A DNA stretch of 64,000 nt, taken from positions 434,001-498,000 of the forward strand of contig NZ_KB898706.1 in NCBI RefSeq assembly GCF_000377745.1. The letters run 5' to 3'. Shown here piece after piece: positions 1-9,900 of the stretch (the first letter of the stretch is position 1; the number at the start of each line of letters is the position of its first letter). The notes beneath the pieces were generated by a model, which ran no database searches, was not told where the DNA came from, and saw only the letters and a program-made list of their open reading frames with translations. Source of the stretch: Gilvimarinus chinensis DSM 19667. GTDB taxonomy: Bacteria > Pseudomonadota > Gammaproteobacteria > Pseudomonadales > Cellvibrionaceae. Position numbers and translations under genes: made by a program.

Positions 1-1776
1 TTTTCCGTAGGGCAGAAATACGGCATAGGGACGCTGAACTACATCGATGATAACGGTGTTTACCGCGACTTTGTGGAAGGCTTTGCGGGCGACCATGTGT
101 ACAAGGTGGATGAAAAAGTCATCGACCTGCTCACCGAAAAAGGCGCACTGTTTAATGCCGGTAAGTTGACTCACAGTTTCCCGCACTGCTGGCGCACCAA
201 AACCCCGCTGATTTTCCGCGCTACGCCCCAGTGGTTTGTGAGCATGAACAAGAACGATCTGCGCGGCGAAGTGGCTAAATCCGTTGAGAATGTGCAGTGG
301 GTGCCCAACTGGGGCCGCGCGCGCATCGACTCAATGTTAGAGTCCAGTCCCGATTGGTGTATCTCACGACAGCGCACCTGGGGCGTGCCCATCGCTTTGT
401 TTGTGCATAAGCAAAGTGGCGAGCTGCACCCGCGCACTGCGGAATTAATTGAGCAGGTAGCCAAAGCCGTCGAGAAAGACGGTATGGATGCCTGGTACGA
501 GCTGGACGCCGCGCCTTTATTAGGTGGCGATGCCGACGACTACGAAAAAGTCACCGATACTTTGGACGTATGGTTCGATTCTGGCGTAACCCACCATGCG
601 GTACTGCGTCAGCGTGAGGGTTTGCGCTACCCGGCCGACTTGTATTTGGAGGGCTCGGATCAGCATCGCGGCTGGTTCCAGTCATCGCTCAAAACCGCCA
701 TGGCCATCAATGGCACAGCACCCTACAAAACCGTGCTGACTCACGGTTTTACCGTGGATGCCGACGGCCGCAAAATGTCCAAGTCCATTGGTAATACCGT
801 ATCGCCGCAAAAGGTGATGAACGATCTGGGCGCCGATGTATTGCGCCTGTGGGTGGCGGCCACCGACTTCAGCTCGGAAATGAGCGTGTCGGATGAAATT
901 TTAAAGCGCACCGCGGATTCCTATCGCCGTATTCGCAACACGGCGCGTTTTATGCTGGCTAACCTCAACGGTTTTGATCCGGCCACCGACCTGGTGGAGG
1001 CGAATAACATGATCGCCCTGGATCGTTGGATTGTGCGTCGCGCCGCCGTCTTGCAGCAAGAGTTGATCAACGCGTACGACAGTTTTAGCCTGCATCAGAT
1101 ATATCAAAAGCTGCATAACTTCTGTGTGGTTGAGTTGGGTGGCTTTTATCTGGATATCATTAAAGATCGCCAGTACACCACCAAAGCCGATTCATTGCCG
1201 CGTCGCTCAGCGCAGACCGCGCTTTACCATTTAAGCGAAGCGTTTGTACGCTGGATTGCGCCGATTTTGAGTTTCACTGCCGATGAAATGTGGCAGCAAA
1301 TTCCGGGTGAGCGCAAAGGTTTTGTCTTTACCGCCGAGTGGTATGAGCTGCCAAGCGTGGCCGACGACGAGCTGGGCGATGCCTTTTGGGAGCAAATTGC
1401 CGAGGTAAAAACCGCCGTCAACCGTGTGATGGAAGCCAAGCGGGGCGAGGGAGCCATCGGCGGCTCATTGACCGCTGAGCTTACGTTGTACTGCGACGCT
1501 GAGTTGAAAGCGGCGCTGGAGAAGGTCGCCGATGAGCTGCGCTTTATTTTAATCAGCTCTACCGCCGCTATCGCTAATATTAACGGCGCCCCGGCTGAGG
1601 CTGTGGCCACCGATGTTGAAGGGTTAAAAGTGGGTGTCAGTAAATCAGAGCAACCCAAGTGCGAACGTTGCTGGCATCATCGTGCTGATGTGGGCGCGGT
1701 AGAAGCTCATCCTGATATCTGCAAGCGTTGTGTAGATAACATTGATGGCGCAGGAGAAGAGCGTCGTTATGCTTAA
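1..1776 (+). CDS. ileS: Isoleucine--tRNA ligase, C-terminal part (5' end outside window)
   Basis: The frame is open from the first base, so this is the 3' part of the gene (591 codons plus stop). The enzyme charges tRNA-Ile in the cytoplasm. The class I KMSKS signature is visible (KMSKSIGN, coded near 772-795), as is the editing/catalytic core with the [12 protein letters not shown] stretch. The C-terminal zinc-finger cysteines (CERCWHH and CKRC) mark the bacterial long form. The stop overlaps the lspA start by 8 bp, the usual ileS-lspA coupling. Confidence 0.97.
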   Translation, partial: FSVGQKYGIGTLNYIDDNGVYRDFVEGFAGDHVYKVDEKVIDLLTEKGALFNAGKLTHSFPHCWRTKTPLIFRATPQWFVSMNKNDLRGEVAKSVENVQWVPNWGRARIDSMLESSPDWCISRQRTWGVPIALFVHKQSGELHPRTAELIEQVAKAVEKDGMDAWYELDAAPLLGGDADDYEKVTDTLDVWFDSGVTHHAVLRQREGLRYPADLYLEGSDQHRGWFQSSLKTAMAINGTAPYKTVLTHGFTVDADGRKMSKSIGNTVSPQKVMNDLGADVLRLWVAATDFSSEMSVSDEILKRTADSYRRIRNTARFMLANLNGFDPATDLVEANNMIALDRWIVRRAAVLQQELINAYDSFSLHQIYQKLHNFCVVELGGFYLDIIKDRQYTTKADSLPRRSAQTALYHLSEAFVRWIAPILSFTADEMWQQIPGERKGFVFTAEWYELPSVADDELGDAFWEQIAEVKTAVNRVMEAKRGEGAIGGSLTAELTLYCDAELKAALEKVADELRFILISSTAAIANINGAPAEAVATDVEGLKVGVSKSEQPKCERCWHHRADVGAVEAHPDICKRCVDNIDGAGEERRYA

Positions 1777-2284
1777 GCGATTCGCACACCCCTGGGGGTG
1801 GTTTGTGCTGGCGGCGGTGGTGATTGGTTTAGACCAATGGAGTAAGGCTGCCGCAACAGCCGCTTTGCAATACGGTCGCCCGGTCGAAGTGACTTGGTTT
1901 TTTGATTTAACCTTGCTACATAATCACGGTGCAGCGTTCAGTTTTTTAAGTGACGCCGGCGGTTGGCAGCGTTGGTTTTTTACCGCTATCGCTCTATTTA
2001 TGAGTGTGGCGATTACTGTATGGCTACTGCGCATTGCCCGAGAGCGCTGGCTTGAGGCCGCCGCACTGGGTTTTGTTTTGGGCGGCGCGGTTGGAAATTT
2101 AATCGACCGTCTGCGCTTTGGTTACGTGGTGGATTTTATTTCGGTGCATTACAACAACAGTTATTTTCCCGCGTTTAACCTGGCAGATTCGGCTATTTGT
2201 TTTGGGGCATTTTTAATGATTGTGTATATGCTCTTTTTTCAGGATGACAAAGCAGAAAAATCCGGGGAGCAAAACAATGCGTGA
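1769..2284 (+). CDS. lspA: Lipoprotein signal peptidase (signal peptidase II)
   Basis: This inner-membrane aspartyl protease cleaves prolipoprotein signal peptides after lipidation. The 171-residue product has four hydrophobic segments and the two catalytic aspartates of the family, D122 (in VVDFI) and D140 (in FNLADS), with the conserved NLIDR motif before them. I chose the ATG at 1769 because an AGGAG lies about 11 bp upstream. In-frame TTG (1742) and ATG (1745) codons lie further inside ileS and have no ribosome site. It overlaps ileS by 8 bp and fkpB by 8 bp, so the three genes are probably translationally coupled. Its lipoprotein substrates in this window include BamD, LpoA and DolP. Confidence 0.96.
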   Translation: MLKRFAHPWGWFVLAAVVIGLDQWSKAAATAALQYGRPVEVTWFFDLTLLHNHGAAFSFLSDAGGWQRWFFTAIALFMSVAITVWLLRIARERWLEAAALGFVLGGAVGNLIDRLRFGYVVDFISVHYNNSYFPAFNLADSAICFGAFLMIVYMLFFQDDKAEKSGEQNNA

Positions 2285-2726
2285 GTTAGCGATTGGACCA
2301 GGCACCAAGGTGACCCTGCACTTTTCGTTGTCTCTGCCCGACGGCGAGATGGTGGACTCTAACTTTGAGGGCTCACCCGCGACTTTCACCGTGGGTGACG
2401 GCCAAATGTTAAAAGGGTTTGAAGAGGCGCTTTACGGTTTGTGTGAAGGCGCACGCGAAGAGTTTGTGATCCCGCCGGAGGCTGGCTTTGGCGCCCACAA
2501 CCCCAGCAATTTGCAAACCATTAGCCGCTCGGAGTTTGATCCTTCCCTGCAGCTTAGCGAAGGATTAATGCTGTCGTTCGCCGATGCGCAGAACACAGAG
2601 CTGCCCGGCGTTGTCGTAGACTTTAACGACGAAGAGGTTACTGTAGATTTTAACCACCCGCTGGCGGGCCGCGATATTGTTTTTAAAGTGGCAATCTTGG
2701 AAATCGAGCCGGCGCAGGTACATTAA
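2277..2726 (+). CDS. fkpB: FKBP-type peptidyl-prolyl cis-trans isomerase (SlpA/FkpB family)
   Basis: This is a 149-residue cytoplasmic prolyl isomerase/chaperone of the SlpA type. An FKBP fold (VTLHFSLSLPDG near residue 12, then FTVGDG and MLKGFEEAL) carries the inserted flap domain (IPPEAGFG onward), and the HPLAGRD motif lies towards the C-terminus. The start at 2277 follows GGGGAG with a 7-bp gap. The upstream part of the longer open frame lies inside lspA and is not needed. The order lspA-fkpB-ispH is conserved in many gammaproteobacteria. Confidence 0.93.
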   Translation: MRELAIGPGTKVTLHFSLSLPDGEMVDSNFEGSPATFTVGDGQMLKGFEEALYGLCEGAREEFVIPPEAGFGAHNPSNLQTISRSEFDPSLQLSEGLMLSFADAQNTELPGVVVDFNDEEVTVDFNHPLAGRDIVFKVAILEIEPAQVH

Positions 2727-2780
2727 TGCAACAGGCGTCGGATGCTTGACGCAGTGTTGTAAATCTCATCAGGGCTATTT

Positions 2781-3713
2781 ATGCAAATCAAACTCGCAAA
2801 TCCCCGTGGCTTTTGCGCCGGTGTAGACCGAGCCATCGACATCGTCAATCGCGCGCTGGATGTGTTCGGCTCGCCGATTTATGTGCGCCATGAGGTGGTG
2901 CATAACCGCTATGTGGTAGACGGTTTGCGCGAGCGCGGCGCGGTGTTTGTGGAAGAGCTGCACGAAGTCCCCGATGACGTTATTGTGATTTTCAGCGCGC
3001 ATGGCGTTTCACAAGCGGTGCGTAACGAGGCCGATGCGCGCAAGCTAAAAGTCTTTGATGCCACCTGCCCACTGGTGACCAAAGTGCACATGGAAGTGAC
3101 GCGCTATTCCCGCGAAGGGCGTGAGTGCATTTTGATTGGTCACGAGGGTCATCCGGAAGTTGAAGGCACCATGGGCCAGTACGACGACAGTAATGGCGGT
3201 TGTATTTATCTGGTTGAAGATGAAGACGATGTTGCGGCGCTTGAAGTGAAAGACGCTACTAAGCTGGCGTATGTCACCCAGACGACTTTGTCGATGGATG
3301 ACACGGCCAAAATCATCGAGGCGCTGCGGGCCAAGTTCCCACTGATTGAAGGCCCGCGCAAAGACGATATCTGCTACGCCACCACCAACCGCCAGGACGC
3401 TGTGCGTCAACTGGCTTTAGAGAGTGACTTGGTGCTGGTGGTTGGCTCCCCCAATAGCTCGAACTCCAACCGCCTGCGAGAGCTGGCCGAACGCTGCGGC
3501 GCCGAGGCTTATTTAATCGATTGCCCTGAGCAAATTGAAGACGCCTGGCTCGATGGTAAAAAGCAGGTGGGCATTACCGCTGGCGCGTCGGCGCCCGAGG
3601 CGTTGGTGCAGCAGGTAATTCAGCATCTGGTCAGTAAAGGCGCTGAAGGTTCGCAAGAGGTGGACGGCATACCGGAAAATATTCGTTTTTCGTTACCCAA
3701 AGAATTACGTTGA
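2781..3713 (+). CDS. ispH: 4-hydroxy-3-methylbut-2-enyl diphosphate reductase
   Basis: This iron-sulfur enzyme makes IPP and DMAPP in the last step of the MEP isoprenoid pathway. All three cluster-binding cysteines are present (C12 in GFCAGV, C96 in DATCPLV, C198 in DICYATT). So are the substrate-binding H41, H74 and H124 and the acid E126. At 310 residues it has normal length. It is the last gene of the ileS-lspA-fkpB-ispH series. Its 3' end overlaps the convergent fimT-like gene by 9 bp, with no terminator between them. Confidence 0.97.
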   Translation: MQIKLANPRGFCAGVDRAIDIVNRALDVFGSPIYVRHEVVHNRYVVDGLRERGAVFVEELHEVPDDVIVIFSAHGVSQAVRNEADARKLKVFDATCPLVTKVHMEVTRYSREGRECILIGHEGHPEVEGTMGQYDDSNGGCIYLVEDEDDVAALEVKDATKLAYVTQTTLSMDDTAKIIEALRAKFPLIEGPRKDDICYATTNRQDAVRQLALESDLVLVVGSPNSSNSNRLRELAERCGAEAYLIDCPEQIEDAWLDGKKQVGITAGASAPEALVQQVIQHLVSKGAEGSQEVDGIPENIRFSLPKELR

Positions 3714-4232
3714 GGAAGCGCATTCCTCTTGGCTTAAGGATTCCCTGCGAAACCTACCGCCCCGCGACAGCACCAGTGCATAACCCGGCCCCTCATCGTC
3801 AGGGCATATTGTAATGGTTCCAGCCTGAAAAGCGCCTTCTTCTTTGCCGCTGGCCCAGCGGCTTTCTCCTGTCCCTAAGTAAGAGATGTAGTCCTGCAGC
3901 GGACGATTGCCGTTCACCTGAATCGATTCGTGTAGCTCGCTGTGGCTAAGCAACAGTTGCTCGCCATCATCCAGCAGGCCATTGTGATTCTCGTCGTAAA
4001 AAATCTGCCAGCCATCGTTCCAGGTGGGGTTGGCGATCATTGTCACCCGCCTGTTAGCTTTGACTGCGTATGAACGTGCAGCTTGGGTTGCGTCGAAAAA
4101 CGCCCACGCTGTGGACTCGGTGCGTAAATCGCGTATTAAGCGTTCAAAGGCAGGGACGGCTATAGCTAGCAGTACCGCAGTTATGGTCAGTGTGGCCATT
4201 AACTCAATCAGGGTAAATCCGTGAGGCTTCAT
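3705..4232 (-). CDS. fimT: GspH/FimT-type minor pseudopilin
   Basis: The 175-residue product begins with a four-residue prepilin leader ending in Gly, then FTLIELM and a hydrophobic N-terminal helix, the class III signal cut by PilD with Glu at +5. The C-terminal part resembles the GspH/FimT globular domain and contains two cysteines. On the minus strand an AAGGATG precedes the ATG at 4232. It is divergent from the fimU-pilE operon and convergent with ispH, unlike Pseudomonas, where fimT is co-directional with fimU. The symbol follows position and family. It could equally be a second FimU-like paralogue. Confidence 0.82.
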   Translation of the reverse strand: MKPHGFTLIELMATLTITAVLLAIAVPAFERLIRDLRTESTAWAFFDATQAARSYAVKANRRVTMIANPTWNDGWQIFYDENHNGLLDDGEQLLLSHSELHESIQVNGNRPLQDYISYLGTGESRWASGKEEGAFQAGTITICPDDEGPGYALVLSRGGRFRRESLSQEECASST

Positions 4233-4400
4233 GGCTGCATCCTTGTTTTATGAGTGGCGCGTCCGTTTATTCTTCCGTGATGACCGCATATCACCGGCTA
4301 GCAGTAAAAGCCCCAGCGCTGTGATAGTTTGAAAAATATAGTAAGTGAAAATAGCCACGTCAAACGCATGGCAACCTACAACAAAAGGGAGTATGGCTCG

Positions 4401-4964
4401 TTGAAAATCATTAATCCCCGAGGGCAACAGGGTTTTACCCTGATTGAGCTAATGATCACATTGGTCGTAGCGGCTATCCTGATCGCTATTGCTGCCCCCA
4501 ATTTTACCAATTTGATTCTCAATAACCGTTCTGATGGGTTAGGCGAAGAACTTGCTGCTGCGCTCCAAGGAACCAAGGCCGAGGCGGTCAAGCGCGGCCG
4601 CCGGGTCAGTTTATGCGCAAGCAATAATGCCGGCACAGCGTGCGCCGCAGACTGGACCAACGGTTGGTTAATATTTGTAGACGATGCCGTATCAGACGCC
4701 GCTGCAACACCTGTGGTTGCAGATGTGCTGCGCCATATCAACGATGTACACGATGATGCGGTTATTACCGCAACCAACAACGGAGCCAATGTGGGTTTTG
4801 TGCGTTACACCAGCACAGGACAGTTAGCGCGTATTAACGGCCCTGCCAATACGGCACCTGTAATTTTCAATGTCCGGGTTGATGGTTGTGTGGGTGAAAG
4901 GCAGCGTGAAATCACAATTGGTGTGGCGGGAATGATGGATGTAGATAAAGTGGAGTGTCCGTAA
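4401..4964 (+). CDS. fimU: Minor type IV pilin, GspH/FimU family
   Basis: This minor pilin is expected to prime type IV pilus assembly together with PilV, PilW, PilX and PilE. After a short basic leader ending in QQG comes FTLIELM, the hydrophobic helix (ITLVVAAILIAIAAP) and a GspH domain with a GWLIF stretch. The TTG at 4401 is preferred because AAAGGGAG lies 9 bp upstream and leaves an 11-residue leader. The in-frame ATG at 4368 has no clear ribosome site but cannot be excluded. The stop overlaps the pilV start as TAATG. It is the first gene of the minor-pilin operon. Confidence 0.85.
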   Translation: MKIINPRGQQGFTLIELMITLVVAAILIAIAAPNFTNLILNNRSDGLGEELAAALQGTKAEAVKRGRRVSLCASNNAGTACAADWTNGWLIFVDDAVSDAAATPVVADVLRHINDVHDDAVITATNNGANVGFVRYTSTGQLARINGPANTAPVIFNVRVDGCVGERQREITIGVAGMMDVDKVECP

Positions 4965-5368
4965 TGACGACAAGTGAATTTTACAGAGGGCGCGAAACCG
5001 GTGTTGGCTTGATCGAAGTACTGGTTACTGTGCTGGTCTTGTCCACCGCTCTGATGGCCCTGGCCGCCCTGCAAACTCGTTCCTTGCAGTACAACAGTAG
5101 TGCTTATCTGCGCTCTCAAGCGAATATTATTGCCTACGATATTCTTGAGCAAATGCGCGCCTCATCTACGGCCGATTCCGTAGTCAAGGGCGGTGCCGTA
5201 GTCGAACCTGATGTTGAAGCACTGGCTGCGCAATTGCCAGGCGGTGAAGGGGAGGTGGAGTGTGCTGCACGAGTTTGTACCGTTCGATTGGTTTGGAGTG
5301 AGCCCACGGCCAACCAGGCGGGCGATGACATTGAGAAAACCACATTCGAGTATGTTTCAAGGATTTAA
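4964..5368 (+). CDS. pilV: Minor type IV pilin PilV
   Basis: This is a short type IV minor pilin (134 residues). The leader ends in TG, followed by VGLIEVLV, which keeps Glu at +5, and then by a hydrophobic helix (LSTALMALAALQ). The ALAALQTRSLQYN stretch is typical of the PilV family, whose members interact with PilW and PilX in the priming complex. The ATG at 4964 overlaps the fimU stop by one base and follows a GGAG. The alternative GTG at 4955 is less likely. Confidence 0.88.
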   Translation: MTTSEFYRGRETGVGLIEVLVTVLVLSTALMALAALQTRSLQYNSSAYLRSQANIIAYDILEQMRASSTADSVVKGGAVVEPDVEALAAQLPGGEGEVECAARVCTVRLVWSEPTANQAGDDIEKTTFEYVSRI

Positions 5369-5371
5369 TAA

Positions 5372-6412
5372 ATGAATAGGAATAAGCAAACAGGCTTGTC
5401 ACTGGTCGAACTCATGATCGCCATCACCATTGGCCTGGTGCTGATGACGGGTGTAGTGCAAATGTTCATTTCCAGTAAATCCGTGTTTACTACGCAGCAA
5501 GGGTTATCTCGTTTGCAGGAGACTGGTCGCTTAGCGGTTGAGTTTATCAGCCGGGATTTACGCCAGTCGGGATTCTTAGGTTGCATGTACCCCACCGCTT
5601 GGAATATTGACTCTACATTAAACCCAGGACATACCTTTAGCCCCGGGTTCGATTTTAATCAGTCAATGAATGTTTATGCTCATGATGCAGTACCGGGAAA
5701 TATTCCTCTTGCTCCTAATCCCGTTGAAGATACCCCCGTGCTGGTACTTTATGCCGCCAGCGGCGATTCCGCAAATGTGAGCCGGACTAATACTGCCAAT
5801 ACCGTTTTTGTGAATTTAACTTCTGGTGCTGGGACGGTTTGCCCCAGCGGAATTTGTGCGAACGACATCGTTGTTATTTCTGATTGCGATAAAGCCAAAA
5901 TCTTTCAGGTTACTGCTGTTAATGAGAGTGGGGCTGAGGTCGCGCTTAGACATGACGCGGGTGCTGCCCCTGGTAATAGTCGACCTATCTGGGGTGGAGA
6001 CCCTAATAATTTGACAGAAACTTTCGAAAAAGAGTCGGATGCCGAGGTGTTTAAGTTAAATCGTGTTGCGTATTACATCGGCGAAGATGCTGATGGCAAC
6101 CCCGGTTTGTATCAACAAACGAACCTAGACCCGTCTTTCGAGTTGCTGCGTGGCGTTGAAAATCTCAATATTTTGATTGGCTTAGACACTAATGGAGACA
6201 GGGCGGCAGATGATTACGTTGCTCCAGCCCCAGCTCTGAATTGGGAAAATGCGGTGGCTGCTCGTATTGAAGTGCTGGTTCAGACACCTGACGACAACGC
6301 CACAAATGAAGAACAAACCTATGAGTTTGCGGGTAACGAAGTAACAGCAGACGATAATCGGATTCGCCAGGTGTTTACCACGACGGTAGGCATCAGAAGT
6401 CGACTGCCTTAG
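5372..6412 (+). CDS. pilW: Type IV pilus assembly protein PilW
   Basis: This large minor pilin has 346 residues. The leader ends in QTG and is followed by LSLVELMIAITIGLVLM, with Glu at +5 and a long hydrophobic helix. The sequence then carries the PilW-family stretch RLQETGRLAVEFISRDLRQSGFLGC. It sits 3 bp after the pilV stop and 10 bp before pilX. PilW and PilX link the minor-pilin core to the PilY1 adhesin at the pilus tip (known from Pseudomonas). Confidence 0.9.
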   Translation: MNRNKQTGLSLVELMIAITIGLVLMTGVVQMFISSKSVFTTQQGLSRLQETGRLAVEFISRDLRQSGFLGCMYPTAWNIDSTLNPGHTFSPGFDFNQSMNVYAHDAVPGNIPLAPNPVEDTPVLVLYAASGDSANVSRTNTANTVFVNLTSGAGTVCPSGICANDIVVISDCDKAKIFQVTAVNESGAEVALRHDAGAAPGNSRPIWGGDPNNLTETFEKESDAEVFKLNRVAYYIGEDADGNPGLYQQTNLDPSFELLRGVENLNILIGLDTNGDRAADDYVAPAPALNWENAVAARIEVLVQTPDDNATNEEQTYEFAGNEVTADDNRIRQVFTTTVGIRSRLP

Positions 6413-6422
6413 GAGTTGTGAC

Positions 6423-6941
6423 ATGAAACATCTTGAACTTTATACGGCTCAACGGGGCGCGACGTTAATTGTTGGCCTCATTATGGTACTAGTGATGAGT
6501 GTCATTGGTTTGTCCGCTATCAGGGGCAGCGGCCTTCAAGAGCAAATGGCCGGTAATATGCGTGACCGGCAATTAGCGTTCCAAGCCTCTGAAGCTGCCC
6601 TGCGCGAGGCGGAAACTGAACTTGAAGTGCCTGTGCCACCTATTGGCAATCCGGGGTTTGAAGAGTCGCTAAACTTATCCAGTACAGCTTATTGGTTGGA
6701 TTTTGAGTCGAATTGGGCGGCTATGGCTACAAGCTACTCGGAAGCTTTACCTCATATCAAAGAGCGCCCCAGCTTTTTAGTTGAAGAAATTAAATTTTAT
6801 TCCAGCGGCTTAGATGGCAGCTCGGTAGACTTGGCGAGCTTACTGGCCAAGGGTATGGAAACACGCTACAGAGTCACTACCCGATCTACTGGTGGCTCAA
6901 CCGATGCCAATGTCATTCTTCAGTCCACTTACCGAAACTAA
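6423..6941 (+). CDS. pilX: Type IV pilus assembly protein PilX
   Basis: This is a 172-residue minor pilin of the PilX/GspK-like type. The cleavage site RG/ATLIVGLIM lacks the usual Glu at +5, as is common for this tip-most pseudopilin. The helix is followed by RGSGLQEQMAGNMRDRQLAFQASEAALREAE, the PilX N-terminal signature. It lies between pilW and pilY1. PilX and PilY1 are thought to cap the assembling pilus. Confidence 0.9.
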   Translation: MKHLELYTAQRGATLIVGLIMVLVMSVIGLSAIRGSGLQEQMAGNMRDRQLAFQASEAALREAETELEVPVPPIGNPGFEESLNLSSTAYWLDFESNWAAMATSYSEALPHIKERPSFLVEEIKFYSSGLDGSSVDLASLLAKGMETRYRVTTRSTGGSTDANVILQSTYRN

Positions 6942-6977
6942 TTATCAGCGCTTATATAAGCAATATGGAGTCTTGTC

Positions 6978-9900
6978 ATGAACACGGCAAAATGGATCAC
7001 TAAATTAAACCGAATTGTTACAGCGGGTTTTGTAGGGTTGCTGTCTTTAGGAACTGTCCATTCGGTGCACGCTATTAACCTGCACCAATCCCCGTTGTTT
7101 TTGGCACAGCCTGTATTGCCAATTATGATGCTGAACTTGTCTGTGGATCATCAGCTCTTTTTTAAAGCTTATGATGATTACTCAGACTTGGATGGCGATA
7201 AGGAAGGCGGGGATCCGGAGGCTGAAATCACCTACGAGGATAGCGTCGATTATTACGGATACTTTGATAGCGAGAAGTGTTACACGCACACAGGCAGCTA
7301 CTTTCAAGAATCGAGTAATGGCTCTGGCACTAACAATCATTATTGCGGCGGAGCAAGTGAATGGAGTGGTAACTTTCTGAATTGGGCCACCATGACTCGA
7401 ATGGATGCCGTAAGAAAAATTCTTTACGGCGGTAAACGCGCCACCGATGATCCCAATACAACCATTCTTGAACGTGCATTTTTGCCGCAAGATGCACACT
7501 CGTTTGCTAAATACTACAACGGCTCGGACGTTAAAAAACTGGTTCCTTCTGAATTTGTGGGGAGCGGTTCCGCTGAAGAAAGTGGTATTACCATTTGTAA
7601 TACCACTAAAGGTACTGGCCAATCCCAAAATGTGTTAACTGATCCGTTAATGCGAATTGTTAAGGGCAATTATTCGCTATGGGCGAGTAATGAACGTTTT
7701 CAGTGCCGTTTAAGTGGCGAAACCAGCGGTAGTCAGGGTAAAAACGGAAATAATGCGACGGCCTCTGGTATTAATGCTTACGGCGACTCGCCCAGCGCCT
7801 CTAAAGACCTGCCTGTGTTGGTAAAAGTTTGTGAAACGGCCGACTTGGAGAAAGGTTGTAAAGAGTACGAAAGCGGTAGTGTTAAACCTATAGGCTTGTT
7901 GCAAGAGTACGGCGAATCTGAGCAAATTAAATTCGGTTTAATGACAGGTTCTTATAAAAATAACAAATCCGGCGGTGTGCTACGTAAGCCCGCCAGTACC
8001 ATGACCGATGAAATCGATCTTGAAACCGGAGTGTTTAAAACGCCCGCCAGTGGGTACAGTATTATTGGTACCTTAGACGCAATAAGAATTGCGCGCTATA
8101 ACTTCAGCGACGGACGGTATAACGTCACGGACTCCTGCCCCTGGGGTAGAAATAGCTTTAGTAGCGGGAACTGTACAAACTGGGGCAACCCTCAGTCTGA
8201 AATTTATTTGGAGTCTTTGCGCTACTTGGCGGGTAATTTAGGACCAATGTTTAGTGCCAATGATTCGCAAATTGGTGGTGTATTAGCGGACCTAAAAGAA
8301 GCCAGTTGGTCTGATCCCCTCGATTCTAATACGTATTGTGCCCCCTTGAGCGTTATGCAGTTCAACGCGTCTACCAGCTCTTACGATCACGATCAAGTAG
8401 ATGCCGGTTTTGCCAGTATATCGAATGGTGAGAGTTTGTCGGCGCTTCTTACAAAAATTGGTAGCGGCTCAGGGAGTGGGAATGAAGTCATCAATGGTAC
8501 TTCGCGATATGTGGGTAGTATTGGTGTCAATACAGTTGATGACGGTCTATGTACTGCTAAAACAGTTTCAAGCCTGAATAATGTCACGGGTACTTGCCCG
8601 GATGCCCCGCGACTTGAAGGCAGCTATAAAATAGCGGCTTTGGCTTATCATGCCAGGTTAAATGGAATCCGCTCAAATAGGGAAACTGTAAGAACTTTTG
8701 GTGTGTCCTTGGCGCCTGCTGTGCCTTTAGTGACGATTCCTGTTCCGGGCAAAGGAACAAACGTTACTATTCAGCCCGCCTGTCAAAACAGCTCGATAGG
8801 TGGTAACTGTGCAATTGTTGATTTTAAAATTGTAGAGCAAAATCACGGGGGCTCCGCGAACACAGGCTTGTTCTATGTTAACTGGGAAGACAGCGAGCAA
8901 GGTGGTGACTTTGACCAGGATATGTGGGGGGTGCTTGAGTACAAAGTTACCTCATCAAAAATTACAATAACTACGGATACAATTGCTGACAGTACACCCG
9001 ACAAAATGGGGTTCGGTTACGTAATTGGGGGTACTCTCGGTAAAGATGGATTCCATGCCCATAGTGGCGCAAACGGGTTCACCTCTAGTTTTGGATTAGG
9101 AAAAAAATGCAATAATTGCACTACTTCCAATGGCCCCAGTTCACAGGATTTTGAGATTGGAACTTCTAGCGCCTTGCCATTGCAGCAGCCTTTATATTAC
9201 GCCGCTCGCTGGGGTGGCTTCGATACCCTTGATGAGAATGGTAATGAAGTCACCATGCCAAGTGGTGTGGATACACCTTCGTATTTTTATGCGACAGACC
9301 CTGCGAGTTTAGCGGAAGATGTTCGTAAAGCATTGGAGACGGCTATTGAAGGGGCTGGCGCTGCAACAGCTGTTGCTACTAACTCAACACGGTTAAGTGG
9401 TGACTCGGTGGCTTTTCAGGCGACATTCGATACTGCTAATTGGCACGGCAACCTAGTGGCGGCCAAACTTGGCGAAGAATCACTTGGGGCAAAAGTATGG
9501 TCGGCGGCCAATAAATTGCCTAGTCCTAATAACCGTAATATTTGGACTCATGACGGTAATGAAGCGGTTGCGTTCGAGTGGGGTAATCTCAATAGGCAGC
9601 AAAGAAGAACATTAAACGGCGGGCGCAACGGTGATAATTTAGGGCGGGAGCGAGTAGCTTGGACGCGAGGAGAAAGTATTGCCGGTATGAGAGAGCGAGG
9701 CGCTGATCAGCTGCTGGGCGATATTGTTAACTCTAGCCCTAAATTGGCCGCGAGTCAGAATTATGGTTTCGCGCGTTCTAAGGCGGACGGTCATGATACC
9801 TATGAGACTTTTGTTGAAAGTAAAACCGAGCAAACCGTGTTTGTGGGAGCAAATGATGGCATGTTGCATGCCTTTGATGCCGGTACCGGTGTAGAAAAAT

